64,000 bases of DNA from Enterobacter asburiae (GTDB lineage: Bacteria; Pseudomonadota; Gammaproteobacteria; Enterobacterales; Enterobacteriaceae), in assembly GCF_008080435.1 (NCBI RefSeq), contig NZ_VRKN01000014.1, positions 28,827 through 92,826 of the forward strand, in the 5' to 3' direction. The translations under genes and the position numbers were made by a program. Under the pieces are notes generated by a model, which was not told where the DNA came from, did no database searches, and saw only the letters and a list, made by a program, of their open reading frames with translations. Positions 41,452 to 50,930 of the stretch are shown in pieces (positions within the stretch are counted from its first letter, which is position 1; each line of letters opens with the position of its first letter).

Positions 41452-42321
41452 TCACGCGATCTGCTTCCCTTCCATCAGTCGCTCCACCAGCGGCGTCATG
41501 ATGAGCTCCATCGCCAGTCCCATTTTTCCGCCCGGCACCACCAGCGTATTCATGTGCGAAATAAACGAGCCCTGCAGCATGGCCAGCAGCCAGGGGTAAT
41601 CAATGCCTTCAAGATTGCGGAAATGGATCACCACAAAGCTCTCATCCAGAGACGGGATACTTTTGGCGGCAAACGGGTTGGAGGTGTCTACCGTCGGCAC
41701 GCGCTGGAAGTTGATATGGGTGCGGGAGAACTGCGGTGTCAGGAAGTTAATGTAATCCTCCATGGAGCGCACCACTGAATCCATCACCGCTTCTCGCGAA
41801 TGGCCGCGCTCGCTCATGTCACGCGTCAGCTTCTGGATCCACTCCAGGTTAACGATAGGGACCACGCCGACCAGCAGATCCACATGGCGCGCCACGTCGT
41901 GTTGAGGGGTGACCACGCCGCCGTGCAATCCTTCGTAAAACAGGACGTCGGTGGGTTCCGGCAGCGGTTGCCAGGGGGTAAAGGTTCCCGGCACCTGATT
42001 CCAGGGAACGGCTTCATCATAGGTATGCAGATACTTGCGGGACTGCCCTTTGCCGCTCTGACCGTACTCCAGAAAGGTTTGTTCCAGCAGGCCGAAGTCA
42101 TTGGCTTCCGGGCCGAAGTAGCTGATGTGTTTACCCAGATCGCGCGCTTTACGGATGGCCATGTCCATCTCCGGGCGCGTGTAGCGGTGAAAGCTGTCGC
42201 CTTCGACCTCCGCCGCACGAAGATTCAGCTGGGCGAAAATCTTGCGAAAGGCGAGGCTGGTGGTGGTGGTTCCCGCACCACTCGACCCCGTAACGGCAAT
42301 AACCGGATGTCTGGCAGACAT
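41452..42321 (-). CDS. prkB: Phosphoribulokinase-like protein PrkB
   Basis: 289-residue P-loop kinase of the phosphoribulokinase/uridine kinase family. The Walker A site is GSSGAGTTTTS (12-22). Segments EVEGDSFHRYTRPEMD and VLFYEGLHGGVV match E. coli PrkB, whose real substrate is unknown; a Calvin cycle role is not implied because no RuBisCO context exists. It lies 30 bases after yheU in a yheT-yheU-prkB series. Confidence 0.94.
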   Translation of the reverse strand: MSARHPVIAVTGSSGAGTTTTSLAFRKIFAQLNLRAAEVEGDSFHRYTRPEMDMAIRKARDLGKHISYFGPEANDFGLLEQTFLEYGQSGKGQSRKYLHTYDEAVPWNQVPGTFTPWQPLPEPTDVLFYEGLHGGVVTPQHDVARHVDLLVGVVPIVNLEWIQKLTRDMSERGHSREAVMDSVVRSMEDYINFLTPQFSRTHINFQRVPTVDTSNPFAAKSIPSLDESFVVIHFRNLEGIDYPWLLAMLQGSFISHMNTLVVPGGKMGLAMELIMTPLVERLMEGKQIA

Positions 42322-42351
42322 AGCAACTCCCTGACTGAAAAGGGTGGAAGA

Positions 42352-42570
42352 TCAGCCGTGAAACGCGTTGCGGGGCATGATATTGACCGTCTCATGCAGT
42401 TCTGACCACACCAGCAGCACGTCGCCGCTTTTCAGCTGGCGCTTTACATCGTTGACCTTTTGCTCAAGTGAGCGTTCCTGTTCACCATAATCGGTGCCTT
42501 CGCGTAATACAAAGCTTTCAATCAGATTATCGAGCGTTTCGGGAGCCAGATCCTGCCAGGGAATAATCAT
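42352..42570 (-). CDS. yheU: Conserved small protein YheU
   Basis: 72-residue UPF0270-type protein of unknown function ([28 protein letters not shown]). Its start overlaps the end of yheT by four bases, so the two are translationally coupled. Confidence 0.94.
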   Translation of the reverse strand: MIIPWQDLAPETLDNLIESFVLREGTDYGEQERSLEQKVNDVKRQLKSGDVLLVWSELHETVNIMPRNAFHG

Positions 42571-43589
42571 TTTGCACCGTCCAGATAAGGAGTTAGCCAG
42601 TCAGGAATACGCGTCTCAAGCCACATTTTCGGGCGGCGCAGCGTACCGCCGATAAACCCGACGTGGCCGCCATGCTCGGTCAACTGATAGTGAACGTTGT
42701 CGGGCAGGAATTCCTGAGAGGGGATCGAGTGATGATCCATAAACGGGTCATCTTTGGCATGGATGATCAACGTCGGTTGCGTGATCTTGCTGAGTAGCGG
42801 CATGGCGCTGCACTGACGATAATAGTCAATCGCATCGGCGAAGCCGTGGATTTTCGCGGTGATCAGATCGTCGAACTCGCGAATACGGCGCACCTTTTTC
42901 AACTGACGCAGGCTTACCGGCAGGGTATCCGGGTAGGCCTTCAGCTTACGCGCCGCGTTGGCTTTCAGCAGATTGAGCAGGTAGCGCTGATAGACGCGGG
43001 AAAAGCCTTTATCCATGTGGTAGCTGCACTGCTCGAGCATAAACGGCGCGGAGACAATGACGGCGGCATCCAGCGGTACGCTTTCGCCCTCTTTGGCCAG
43101 CAGGCAGGCCAGCATATTTCCGCCCAGCGAGTAGCCCACGGCGGCGGTTGGCACGGTGCCAAAATTGTCCCGCAGCCAGTGTAAAAACCACGTTCCGTCT
43201 TCGGTTTCACCCGAGTGATAAATGCGTTTCTGACGATTCGGTTCACCGCTACAGCCGCGAAAATGCATCACCACGCCGAGCCAGCCGCGTGCTTTTGCCG
43301 ACTCAATTAATCCATGCGCATACGGGCTGTGCAGACTGCCTTCCAGACCGTGAAAGACCACCAGCCGCGGCTTATGGCGGGCCTGTTCCGGTGCTTCGCT
43401 CCAGGCGAGATCCAGAAAATCACCGTCTGGCAGGTCAAGCCGTTGCCAGTGTGGGGTGAACTGAACCTTGCGGCGGATCAGCCGTGGCAGCATGGTCTGC
43501 AAATGGCGATTAGCCACGCCGCGCATAGGCACGAACTCACTGCTGTCTTCGGCTGCGATGTCGAAGTCTGATGGAATGATTTGGGTCAT
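42567..43589 (-). CDS. yheT: Alpha/beta hydrolase YheT
   Basis: 340-residue hydrolase of the YheT/ABHD1 family. The nucleophile elbow is GYSLGGN, with [18 protein letters not shown] forming the oxyanion region and the acid/His residues in [13 protein letters not shown] and TEHGGHVGF. The substrate is unknown. An upstream in-frame extension is dropped because the ATG at 43589 gives the E. coli length. It is divergent from the mdc operon; in E. coli its divergent neighbour is yheS. Confidence 0.94.
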   Translation of the reverse strand: MTQIIPSDFDIAAEDSSEFVPMRGVANRHLQTMLPRLIRRKVQFTPHWQRLDLPDGDFLDLAWSEAPEQARHKPRLVVFHGLEGSLHSPYAHGLIESAKARGWLGVVMHFRGCSGEPNRQKRIYHSGETEDGTWFLHWLRDNFGTVPTAAVGYSLGGNMLACLLAKEGESVPLDAAVIVSAPFMLEQCSYHMDKGFSRVYQRYLLNLLKANAARKLKAYPDTLPVSLRQLKKVRRIREFDDLITAKIHGFADAIDYYRQCSAMPLLSKITQPTLIIHAKDDPFMDHHSIPSQEFLPDNVHYQLTEHGGHVGFIGGTLRRPKMWLETRIPDWLTPYLDGAK

Positions 43590-43669
43590 AAGGGCGATGC
43601 TGATTCTTGTCAGAAATTTACGGTACTTTCCGAATTGTACCCCGTTTAGCCTGGTTTTCCGAAACATGA

Positions 43670-43817
43670 ACTGATCCCGATCACAAATCTTTACCTTGAT
43701 TATTACTCTCAGGCTAATGATTCCGCTCTACGCTTAATTGATGCCTTTCTCACCAGAGCGCACACTTTACTCAACGTTAAGCAAATCAAAATGATTAGCT
43801 GAATCAGGAGGTTAATA
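43670..43817 (+). promoter_or_regulatory. mdc operon promoter region
   Basis: About 150 bases upstream of mdcA. ACTGATCCCGATCACA (43670-43685) is a CRP-like site with one strong arm. TGATT-N5-AATCA (43792-43806) is a perfect inverted repeat just before the mdcA ribosome site AGGAGG, a possible LysR-family or operator sequence. I could not assign the promoter elements themselves. Confidence 0.4.
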
Positions 43818-45473
43818 ATGTTATCTGGGCAAACACCCACCCGGCAATGGAACACGCGACGTAGCGAAAAAGCGCGTCGTCTGGCGTCCGTACCGGTGCA
43901 GGGCAAGGTACTGCCAACCGGCGATCTTGTCGCCATGCTGGAAAAATTAATCGCGCCTGGCGACAAGGTCGTTCTGGAAGGTAACAACCAGAAGCAGGCG
44001 GATTTCCTTTCCCGCTCGCTTGCCGAAGTGAACCCGCAAATTGTCCACGACCTGCATATGATCATGCCGAGCGTCGGCCGCAGCGAGCATCTGGATATCT
44101 TCGAGAAAGGCATTGCCCGCAAGCTGGACTTCTCCTTCTCCGGGACGCAAAGCCTGCGTATTTCGCAGCTGCTGGAAGACGGCCAGCTCGAAATCGGCGC
44201 GATTCATACCTACATCGAACTTTATTCACGACTCTACGTCGACCTTTCGCCAAACGTGGCGCTGATCGCCGGTTTTAAAGCCGACCGCAAAGGCAACCTC
44301 TACACCGGGGCGAGCACCGAAGATACCCCGGCGCTGGTGGAAGCCGCCGCGTTCCACGACGGCATCGTCATCGCGCAGGTCAACGAGTTGGTGGACGACG
44401 AATGCGACCTGCCGCGCGTGGATATTCCGGGCTCCTGGATTGACTATGTGGTGGTGGCGGACAAGCCGTTCTTTATCGAACCGCTGTTCACCCGCGACCC
44501 GCGCCTGATTAAACAGGAACATATCCTGATGGCGATGATGGCGATTAAAGGCATCTACGCGGAACACCAGGTGCAGTCCCTGAACCACGGGATCGGCTTT
44601 AACACCGCGGCGATTGAGCTGCTGCTGCCCACCTACGGTGAACAACTCGGTCTGAAGGGCAAAATCTGTAAACACTGGACGCTGAACCCGCATCCGACGC
44701 TGATCCCGGCGATTGAAAGCGGCTGGGTCGAGAGCGTGCACTGTTTCGGCGGCGAACTGGGGATGGAAGAGTATATCCGCGCGCGTCCGGACGTGTTCTT
44801 TACCGGTGCCGACGGCTCCATGCGTTCCAACCGCGCTTTCTGTCAGCTGGCAGGTCAGTACGCGGTGGATATGTTCATCGGCTCAACCCTGCAGGTTGAC
44901 GGTTACGCCAACTCCTCAACGGTGACGCGCGGTCGTCTTTCCGGCTTCGGCGGTGCGCCAAACATGGGGCATGACCCGCACGGTCGTCGTCACGCCACCC
45001 CGGCCTGGCTGAACATGATCACCGAGCCTGACCCGATGCAGCGCGGTAAAAAGCTGGTCGTACAGATGGTGGAAACCTTCCAGGCAGGCGTGAAGCCCAC
45101 CTTTGTGGAAACACTTGATGCCGTTGACGTGGCGAAAGCCTCCGGCATGCCGCTGGCGCCGGTGATGATTTACGGCGATGACGTGACGCACGTGCTGACG
45201 GAAGAGGGGATCGCCTACCTCTACCGGGCGAAAGATCTGGAAGAGCGTCGTGCCATGGTTGCCGCCGTCGCCGGTATCACCGACATCGGCCTGGGCGTTG
45301 ATGCGAAGCGCGTGGCGGAACTGCGTCAGAGCGGCAAAGTGGTCTACCCGGAAGATATGGGGATCCGCCGCACCGACGCCACCCGCTCTCTGCTGGCAGC
45401 GGGAAGCGTGTCTGACCTCGTTGAGTGGTCCGGCGGTCTGTATAACCCACCTGCGAAATTCCGGAGCTGGTAA
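43818..45473 (+). CDS. mdcA: Malonate decarboxylase alpha subunit (acetyl-ACP:malonate ACP transferase)
   Basis: 551-residue cytosolic subunit that exchanges the acetyl group on the enzyme's carrier protein for malonate. It has the CoA-transferase-like fold of citrate lyase and MdcA alpha subunits, with segments GDKVVLEGNNQKQADFLSR, GIGFNTAAIELLLPTYGEQL and FGGAPNMGHDPHGRRHATPAW. AGGAGG lies before the ATG. First gene of the operon. The stop and the mdcB start share one base (TAATG). Confidence 0.96.
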   Translation: MLSGQTPTRQWNTRRSEKARRLASVPVQGKVLPTGDLVAMLEKLIAPGDKVVLEGNNQKQADFLSRSLAEVNPQIVHDLHMIMPSVGRSEHLDIFEKGIARKLDFSFSGTQSLRISQLLEDGQLEIGAIHTYIELYSRLYVDLSPNVALIAGFKADRKGNLYTGASTEDTPALVEAAAFHDGIVIAQVNELVDDECDLPRVDIPGSWIDYVVVADKPFFIEPLFTRDPRLIKQEHILMAMMAIKGIYAEHQVQSLNHGIGFNTAAIELLLPTYGEQLGLKGKICKHWTLNPHPTLIPAIESGWVESVHCFGGELGMEEYIRARPDVFFTGADGSMRSNRAFCQLAGQYAVDMFIGSTLQVDGYANSSTVTRGRLSGFGGAPNMGHDPHGRRHATPAWLNMITEPDPMQRGKKLVVQMVETFQAGVKPTFVETLDAVDVAKASGMPLAPVMIYGDDVTHVLTEEGIAYLYRAKDLEERRAMVAAVAGITDIGLGVDAKRVAELRQSGKVVYPEDMGIRRTDATRSLLAAGSVSDLVEWSGGLYNPPAKFRSW

Positions 45474-46330
45474 TGAAACTTCTGCCCCAGATCCAGGTTG
45501 AAGACGGTGCCGAATGGCTGGCGCGAACCGCCACGCAGTGTCTGATTGACGAAGCACGATTAAGCCCGAAACCCGGTCTGGTGGACAGTCGGGGGAACGG
45601 CGCGCACCACGATTTATCCCTTGCGCTGATGGAGCGTTCCGCCCACAGCCTGACCCCCACGTTTCAGGCGCTGGCGCAGCAGAGCTGGCAGCGTCCGGCA
45701 GATATTGCGCTCCGGCAAACCGTTGGCCGTCTTGGCCGCGAAGGCGAGCAGCAGATGATGGCGGCCACCGACGGGGTGAATACCCACCGCGGCGCGATCT
45801 GGGCGCTGGGATTGCTGGTGAGCGCGGTGGCGATGCTGGGCGAGGAGGCAACTGCGCAGGTCGTCGCGAATACCGCCGCTCAGCTGGCGAAACTCCCGGA
45901 CGACGCGGCACCGAAGGTGTTCAGCAAAGGGCTACGCGCCACGCACCGCTACCGCGTGCCGGGCGCGCGTGAAGAGGCGCAGCAGGCGTTTCCGCACATT
46001 ATGCAGCGTGCATTGCCGCAGCTTCGTCTCAGCCGTTTGAACGGCAGCAGCGAAACGCATGCGCGGCTTGACGCGCTGATGGCCATCATGACCTCGCTCA
46101 CCGATACCTGCGTGCTGTCGCGCGCTGGAATGGAGGGGTTGGACGTCATGCAGAACGGCGCCCGTGCGGTACTGAACGCCGGAGGCAGTGCAACGGCTGC
46201 GGGCCAGCAGGCGCTGGCGAACTTAGACCGTCAGATGCTGGCGCTTAACGCGTCACCGGGCGGCGCCGCCGATCTGCTTGCCGCCACGCTGTTTCTTGAC
46301 CGCGTCGAAACGCCTTATTCAAAGCATTAA
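45473..46330 (+). CDS. mdcB: Triphosphoribosyl-dephospho-CoA synthase MdcB
   Basis: 285-residue enzyme that makes the prosthetic-group precursor from dephospho-CoA and ATP, related to CitG. Family segments ARLSPKPGLVDSRGNGAHHD, TDGVNTHRGAIWALGLL and ALMAIMTSLTDTCVLSRAG are present. Translation is coupled to mdcA by the TAATG overlap. Confidence 0.94.
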   Translation: MKLLPQIQVEDGAEWLARTATQCLIDEARLSPKPGLVDSRGNGAHHDLSLALMERSAHSLTPTFQALAQQSWQRPADIALRQTVGRLGREGEQQMMAATDGVNTHRGAIWALGLLVSAVAMLGEEATAQVVANTAAQLAKLPDDAAPKVFSKGLRATHRYRVPGAREEAQQAFPHIMQRALPQLRLSRLNGSSETHARLDALMAIMTSLTDTCVLSRAGMEGLDVMQNGARAVLNAGGSATAAGQQALANLDRQMLALNASPGGAADLLAATLFLDRVETPYSKH

Positions 46331-46339
46331 GAGGAAGTT

Positions 46340-46639
46340 ATGGAAAAAATCACATTGACCGTGCCAGCCAGCCGCGCGTTAAGCGGCAGGGCGCTGGCAG
46401 GCGTCGTCGGCTCCGGGGATATGGAGGTGTTATTCACCGCCGAACCGAGCCAGACCTTAACCATTGATATCACCACCTCCGTCGACAACAGCCGTGGTCG
46501 CTGGGAGGCACTGTTCAACCGCCTGCAAACCGTCAGCAGCCTGCCTGCAGGGAAACTGACCATCCACGACTTCGGCGCGACGCCGGGCGTGGCACGCATT
46601 CGCATCGAACAGGTTTTTGAGGGGGTGAGCCATGCGTGA
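46340..46639 (+). CDS. mdcC: Malonate decarboxylase acyl carrier protein (delta subunit)
   Basis: 99-residue carrier subunit. Ser25 in VVGSGDMEV is the attachment position for the phosphoribosyl-dephospho-CoA group in this family. The protein holds acetyl or malonyl thioester while MdcA and MdcDE act. GAGGAAG lies before the ATG. It overlaps mdcD by eight bases. Confidence 0.95.
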   Translation: MEKITLTVPASRALSGRALAGVVGSGDMEVLFTAEPSQTLTIDITTSVDNSRGRWEALFNRLQTVSSLPAGKLTIHDFGATPGVARIRIEQVFEGVSHA

Positions 46640-47465
46640 TGACAGCAGCTTTATCGAATTAAAAGCGCGCCAGCGTGCGCAGGCACTGCTGGATGACGGC
46701 AGCTACCGCGAACTGCTGGATCCGTTTGAAGGCATTATCTCTCCGTGGCTTGGGCCACAGGGGATTGTCCCGCAGGCTGATGACGGTATGGTCGTCGCAA
46801 AAGGCACCCTCAACGGTCAGCCAGCGGTCGTTGTGGCGATTGAAGGCGCGTTCCAGGGCGGCAGCATGGGCGAAGTGTCCGGTGCCAAAATGGCGGCGGC
46901 GCTGGAGCTGGCGGCAGAAGATAACCGCAACGGCATTCCAACTCAGGCGGTGCTGTGTCTCGAAACCGGCGGCGTGCGCCTGCAGGAAGCGAACCTGGGC
47001 CTGGCGGCGATTGCCGATATCCACGCGGCGATTGTTGACCTGCGCCGTTATACGCCGGTGGTCGGGATTGTCGCCGGAACCGTGGGCTGCTTCGGCGGGA
47101 TGTCCATCGCGGCGGCGCTGTGCAGCTACCTGATTGTGACCCGCGAAGCGCGTCTTGGCCTTAACGGTCCGCAGGTTATTGAGCAGGAAGCGGGTATTGA
47201 AGAGTACGACTCCCGTGACCGTCCGTTTATCTGGAGCATGACCGGCGGGGAAGTGCGCTATCAAAGCGGCCTGGTGGATGCCCTGGTGGGCGACGGCGTA
47301 AACGCGGTGAAGGCAGCGATGAACGAGGCGATTGCCAAAGGCGTACCGGCGAAACACCGCACCGATAACTACGACGATTACCTGAACCGTCTGACGAATT
47401 TCGACACCCGCAAGCAGGCCGATGCCGAACAGATTAACGCGCTTTTTGCCCGGGAGGTGAAATGA
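46632..47465 (+). CDS. mdcD: Malonate decarboxylase beta subunit
   Basis: 277-residue carboxyltransferase/crotonase-fold subunit which, with MdcE, decarboxylates malonyl-ACP to acetyl-ACP. Oxyanion-hole type segments VVVAIEGAFQGGSMGEVSGAK and GIVAGTVGCFGGMSIAAALC are visible. It overlaps mdcC and mdcE, so expression is tightly coupled. Confidence 0.95.
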   Translation: MRDDSSFIELKARQRAQALLDDGSYRELLDPFEGIISPWLGPQGIVPQADDGMVVAKGTLNGQPAVVVAIEGAFQGGSMGEVSGAKMAAALELAAEDNRNGIPTQAVLCLETGGVRLQEANLGLAAIADIHAAIVDLRRYTPVVGIVAGTVGCFGGMSIAAALCSYLIVTREARLGLNGPQVIEQEAGIEEYDSRDRPFIWSMTGGEVRYQSGLVDALVGDGVNAVKAAMNEAIAKGVPAKHRTDNYDDYLNRLTNFDTRKQADAEQINALFAREVK

Positions 47466-48265
47466 TGAGTAATTCAAAAAGCCGTGGCGAGCTCTGGCTG
47501 GAAACCCTCGCCCCGAATGCCAAACGTATCGAAGGGCTCTGCCCGTCCGTACAGGCAGCAGACGGCGAGCTGAACGGTGAGGCGGTGCGCTTTGTGGCCG
47601 TGGTGCCGGATGCCAACAACCACTTCCCGCGCGCGGCGAATGGTGAGGTCGGCCTGCTGGAAGGCTGGACGCTGGCGAAGGTGGTCAGCGAAACCGTCGC
47701 CGCTGATGCAGACAAGTCCGTTAAACGCCCGATTGTGGCGGTGATCGACGTTCCAAGCCAGGCCTATGGCCGTCGTGAAGAGGCGTTTGGTATTCATCAG
47801 GCGCTGGCCGGGGCGGCAGCTGCCTATGCGAATGCTCGCCTGGCCGGTCACCCGGTGATTGGGCTTATCGTCGGCAAGGCGATGTCCGGCGCGTTCCTGG
47901 CGCACGGTTACCAGGCCAACCGCCTGATCGCCTTTAACGACAAGGGCGTGCTGATCCACGCGATGGGTAAAGAGTCTGCCGCTCGCATCACCCTGCGTAC
48001 CGTCGAGGCGCTGGAAAAACTGGCGGCGACCATTCCGCCAATGGCTTATGACATCAGCAACTACGCCACGCTGGGGCTGCTCTCTAACCTGCTGGATATC
48101 AGCAATCCGGATGCCCCATCCGACAACGATCTGACGCTGGTGAAATCCACCCTGCAACAGGCCATCAATGACGCGCGTCAGGACGTGACGCTTAAAAACC
48201 GTCTGGGTGCTGACAACCGCCGCAGCTCGGCGCTCGTACGCGAACGTATGCGAGCCAGCTGGTAA
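47462..48265 (+). CDS. mdcE: Malonate decarboxylase gamma subunit
   Basis: 267-residue partner of MdcD with the same carboxyltransferase fold (VIDVPSQAYGRREEAFGIHQ and GLIVGKAMSGAFLAHGYQAN). The start overlaps the mdcD stop (ATGA); an ATG one codon later is equally possible. Followed by a long GC-rich hairpin before mdcF. Confidence 0.95.
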   Translation: MMSNSKSRGELWLETLAPNAKRIEGLCPSVQAADGELNGEAVRFVAVVPDANNHFPRAANGEVGLLEGWTLAKVVSETVAADADKSVKRPIVAVIDVPSQAYGRREEAFGIHQALAGAAAAYANARLAGHPVIGLIVGKAMSGAFLAHGYQANRLIAFNDKGVLIHAMGKESAARITLRTVEALEKLAATIPPMAYDISNYATLGLLSNLLDISNPDAPSDNDLTLVKSTLQQAINDARQDVTLKNRLGADNRRSSALVRERMRASW

Positions 48266-48284
48266 GTAAAAAAGAGACCTGCCA

Positions 48285-48335
48285 GATGCATACCCCCGTG
48301 GGCGCGTCCGCTGCGCCCGCGTGGGAGCCTGCATC
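48285..48335. repeat. Large GC-rich hairpin between mdcE and mdcF
   Basis: GATGCA and TGCATC close an outer stem; inside, CCCCCGT-GGGCGC pairs with GCGCCC-GCGTGGG around a seven-base loop. No T-run follows, so it is unlikely to be a full terminator. It may stabilise the upstream mdcABCDE message or lower transporter expression. It lies inside the only long gap (126 bases) in the operon. Confidence 0.65.
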
Positions 48336-48391
48336 CTGAAAAATAATAAACATCGCACCAGTGCTAAAACTTTTTTTACTACAGGTGATTT

Positions 48392-49351
48392 ATGACTTAC
48401 GTAATTGTTCATGCTCTTGCACCGATTTTCGTCATCATGCTGCTGGGATTCTGGGCCGGTAAGGCAAAGATGGTCGATAACAAAAACGTTTCCCTGCTGA
48501 ATATCTTCGTGATGGATTTTGCACTGCCTGCCGCGCTGTTTAGCGCCACCGTGCAAACGCCGTGGACCGGCATTGTGGCGCAGTCACCGTTGATTCTGGT
48601 GCTGACGCTGGCGATGTGGATAACCTATGCGGTCATCTACTTCCTCGCCACCAAAGTCTTTAAAAAATCCCCGCAGGACGCGGCCGTGCTGACGCTGACC
48701 GTCGCCCTGCCAAACTACGCGGCGCTTGGCCTGCCGATCCTGGGCAGCGTGCTGGGTGAAGGTTCGTCCACCTCGCTGTCCGTCGCGGTCTCTATTGCCT
48801 GCGGTTCGGTGCTGATGACGCCGTTCTGCCTGCTGATTCTGGAGCGGGAAAAAGCACGCGCCGAAGGAAACAACTCTGGCTCAACGCTCTCCATGCTGCC
48901 GGTGCTGATGTGGCGTTCCATTAAAAAACCGATCGTGATGGGGCCGCTGCTGGGTGTGATTTTGTCCGCTATCGGTATCAAAATGCCAGAACTGGTTCTC
49001 GCAGCGATTAAACCGCTGGGGCTCGCCGCGACCGCTGCGGCGCTGTTCCTGACCGGGGTGATCCTCTCTGCCCGTAAGCTGCAGATCAACACCATGGTGA
49101 TTACCTCGACCATTGCCAAACTGCTAATTCAGCCAGCAATTGCCTGGGGTATCGTGCTGATCTTCGGTCTGCATGGCTCTGTAGCGATTACCGCTATCCT
49201 GATGATTGCGCTGTCTGCGGGCTTCTTCGGCGTGGTGTTCGGTAACCGCTTTGGCGTGCAGTCGCCGGATGCTGAAGCCGTGCTGCTGTTGAGCTCCGTA
49301 CTGTGTATCCTGTCGCTGCCGCTGTTTATCTCGCTGACTTCAGGAATGTAA
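48392..49351 (+). CDS. mdcF: Malonate transporter MdcF (AEC family)
   Basis: 319-residue inner-membrane protein of the auxin efflux carrier family with about ten hydrophobic segments in two five-helix halves. Marks: IFVIMLLGFWAGKAKMVD at the start and LTVALPNYAALGLPILGSVLG in helix 4. Its place inside the mdc operon indicates malonate uptake; direct proof for this protein is lacking here. AGGTGA precedes the ATG. Confidence 0.9.
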   Translation: MTYVIVHALAPIFVIMLLGFWAGKAKMVDNKNVSLLNIFVMDFALPAALFSATVQTPWTGIVAQSPLILVLTLAMWITYAVIYFLATKVFKKSPQDAAVLTLTVALPNYAALGLPILGSVLGEGSSTSLSVAVSIACGSVLMTPFCLLILEREKARAEGNNSGSTLSMLPVLMWRSIKKPIVMGPLLGVILSAIGIKMPELVLAAIKPLGLAATAAALFLTGVILSARKLQINTMVITSTIAKLLIQPAIAWGIVLIFGLHGSVAITAILMIALSAGFFGVVFGNRFGVQSPDAEAVLLLSSVLCILSLPLFISLTSGM

Positions 49352-49353
49352 TT

Positions 49354-49971
49354 ATGAGCACAACATTACGCCCACACGACCTCATCTGGCTTACCGCGCG
49401 CGACGCGCTGGAAGGCATCACCGAAAACTGGGTGGAGGCGGCCTGGCATATCGGTCTGCCGGTGGTGGTGCGGCGTGATGTTGATAGTGAAGGCCGTATT
49501 CCCGTTGGCGTGCGCGGATTGCGCCGCGACCAGCGGGCAGCAGGGTGGGTGAAGCCGGAAAACGTGCTGCGTGTGGTATCACCGGAAGACCTGTGCGCTG
49601 CCGCCGATCTGCTGCGTTCGGCGTTTGTCACCCAGCCGCCGGTTCAGGTGGCGCTGCAGTTTTCGCAGCAGGCGTGGCCGTGGACGTGGGGTATCACCGG
49701 CAGCACCGGCTACGCGCTGGCGACCGGCATTCCGGTGATCCATGCCGACAGCGATCTCGATCTGCTGATCCGCGCCCCTGAGCCGATTTCCCCCGATGCT
49801 TTTACCGCATGGCAGTCGCAGCTGAGCCGCGCACTGTGCCGGGCGGATACGCAGGTGGATACCCCCGAGGGCGGCTTTGCGCTGGCGGAGTGGCTGCGCG
49901 ACGGCAAAACGCTGCTGAAAACCCACCGCGGACCTCGCCTGGTGGCGGATCCGTGGCGCAGGGAGGAGTGA
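49354..49971 (+). CDS. mdcG: Malonate decarboxylase holo-ACP synthase MdcG
   Basis: 205-residue nucleotidyltransferase-like enzyme that attaches the phosphoribosyl-dephospho-CoA group to MdcC, related to CitX. The aspartate pair HADSDLDLLIRAP near residue 130 is the expected metal site. The start at 49354, three bases after mdcF, is used; an upstream in-frame ATG lies inside mdcF. Confidence 0.92.
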   Translation: MSTTLRPHDLIWLTARDALEGITENWVEAAWHIGLPVVVRRDVDSEGRIPVGVRGLRRDQRAAGWVKPENVLRVVSPEDLCAAADLLRSAFVTQPPVQVALQFSQQAWPWTWGITGSTGYALATGIPVIHADSDLDLLIRAPEPISPDAFTAWQSQLSRALCRADTQVDTPEGGFALAEWLRDGKTLLKTHRGPRLVADPWRREE

Positions 49972-50867
49972 TGAAAATACTGTTTACCTTTCCGGGTCAG
50001 GGCACGCAGCATGAAGGCATGCTGCAAAACCTGCCGGGAACGGAGTTGGCTCAGGCACGTGAGGTGCTGGGTAAGGAAGTGGATACGCTGGATAGCGCCG
50101 CCTCGCTAACCCATACCCGTGCGGTACAGCTTGCACTGCTGATTGCGGGAGTGGCCTGGGCTCGCGAACTGGAACGTCGTGGCGTGTTGCCGGATATTGT
50201 CAGCGGGCTGTCCATTGGCGCCTATCCTGCGGCGGTTATCGCGGGCGCGCTGGACTTTTCGGACGCGCTGAGGCTGGTGGCACTTCGCGGCGATCTGATG
50301 GAGCAAGCGTACCCGCACGGCTACGGCCTGACTGCGATTATGGGCTTAACTCTGCCGCAGGTGGAAACGCTGATTGAAGGCACCGGAACCTATATTGCCA
50401 ACCTGAACGCTGAAACGCAGATCGTGATTGCCGGAAGCGATGACGGGATGGCGCAGGTGGCGGCACGCGCGCTGGCAAAAGGGGCGAGCAAGGCCAAGCG
50501 GCTGGCGGTGAGCGTGCCGTCGCACTGTGAACTGCTGGCGGAACCGGCACAAAAGCTGGCGGCGGCGTTTGAGTCCGTCACGCTGGCTCGACCACGCTGC
50601 GCGTACCTGAGCGGCAGCACCGGGCGCGTGCTCTGGCAGCCGGAAAAAATCGCTGACGATCTGGCGATGAATATGGCGCGAACCGTGCGCTGGCAGGAGG
50701 CGGTAATAGCCGCTAACGAACGCGAAGCCCGACTGGCGATTGAAATGCCGCCCGGCGGCGTACTGACCTGTCTGACGCGACAGGCTTCGTGGGAAGGAGA
50801 GACCCTTTCGCTGGAGCGCAGCGGGGTGGACGTGGCGGTGCATCTGGCGGGTCGGCTTCGTGCGTGA
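49971..50867 (+). CDS. mdcH: Malonyl-CoA:ACP transacylase MdcH
   Basis: 298-residue FabD-like acyltransferase thought to load malonyl onto the decarboxylase carrier for first activation. FPGQGTQHEGM at the N-terminus and the serine nucleophile Ser81 in GLSIG are intact. The start codon shares one base with the mdcG stop, with GGGAGGAG before it. Last gene of the operon, followed by a REP element. Confidence 0.93.
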   Translation: MKILFTFPGQGTQHEGMLQNLPGTELAQAREVLGKEVDTLDSAASLTHTRAVQLALLIAGVAWARELERRGVLPDIVSGLSIGAYPAAVIAGALDFSDALRLVALRGDLMEQAYPHGYGLTAIMGLTLPQVETLIEGTGTYIANLNAETQIVIAGSDDGMAQVAARALAKGASKAKRLAVSVPSHCELLAEPAQKLAAAFESVTLARPRCAYLSGSTGRVLWQPEKIADDLAMNMARTVRWQEAVIAANEREARLAIEMPPGGVLTCLTRQASWEGETLSLERSGVDVAVHLAGRLRA

Positions 50868-50875
50868 GTTTTTTT

Positions 50876-50907
50876 GCCCGGTGGCGGCTGCGCCTTACCG
50901 GGCCTAC
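50876..50907. repeat. REP element between mdcH and mdcR
   Basis: GCCCGGTGGCGGCTGCGCCT followed by TACCGGGCCTAC is a classic REP-type hairpin at a convergent junction. Preceded by a T-run, so it may help end mdcR transcripts read from the other strand. Confidence 0.8.
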
Positions 50908-50930
50908 GGGTTTGGTTGTCTTGTTTTGTA

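Noticed and set aside
41452..42321. prkB read as evidence for Calvin-cycle carbon fixation
   Set aside because: PrkB homologues occur in heterotrophic enterobacteria and no RuBisCO or cbb gene is nearby; the name reflects fold similarity only.
47474..48556. A 360-codon frame antisense to mdcE and the start of mdcF
   Set aside because: Spans two real genes and the hairpin between them; composition is that of an antisense shadow.
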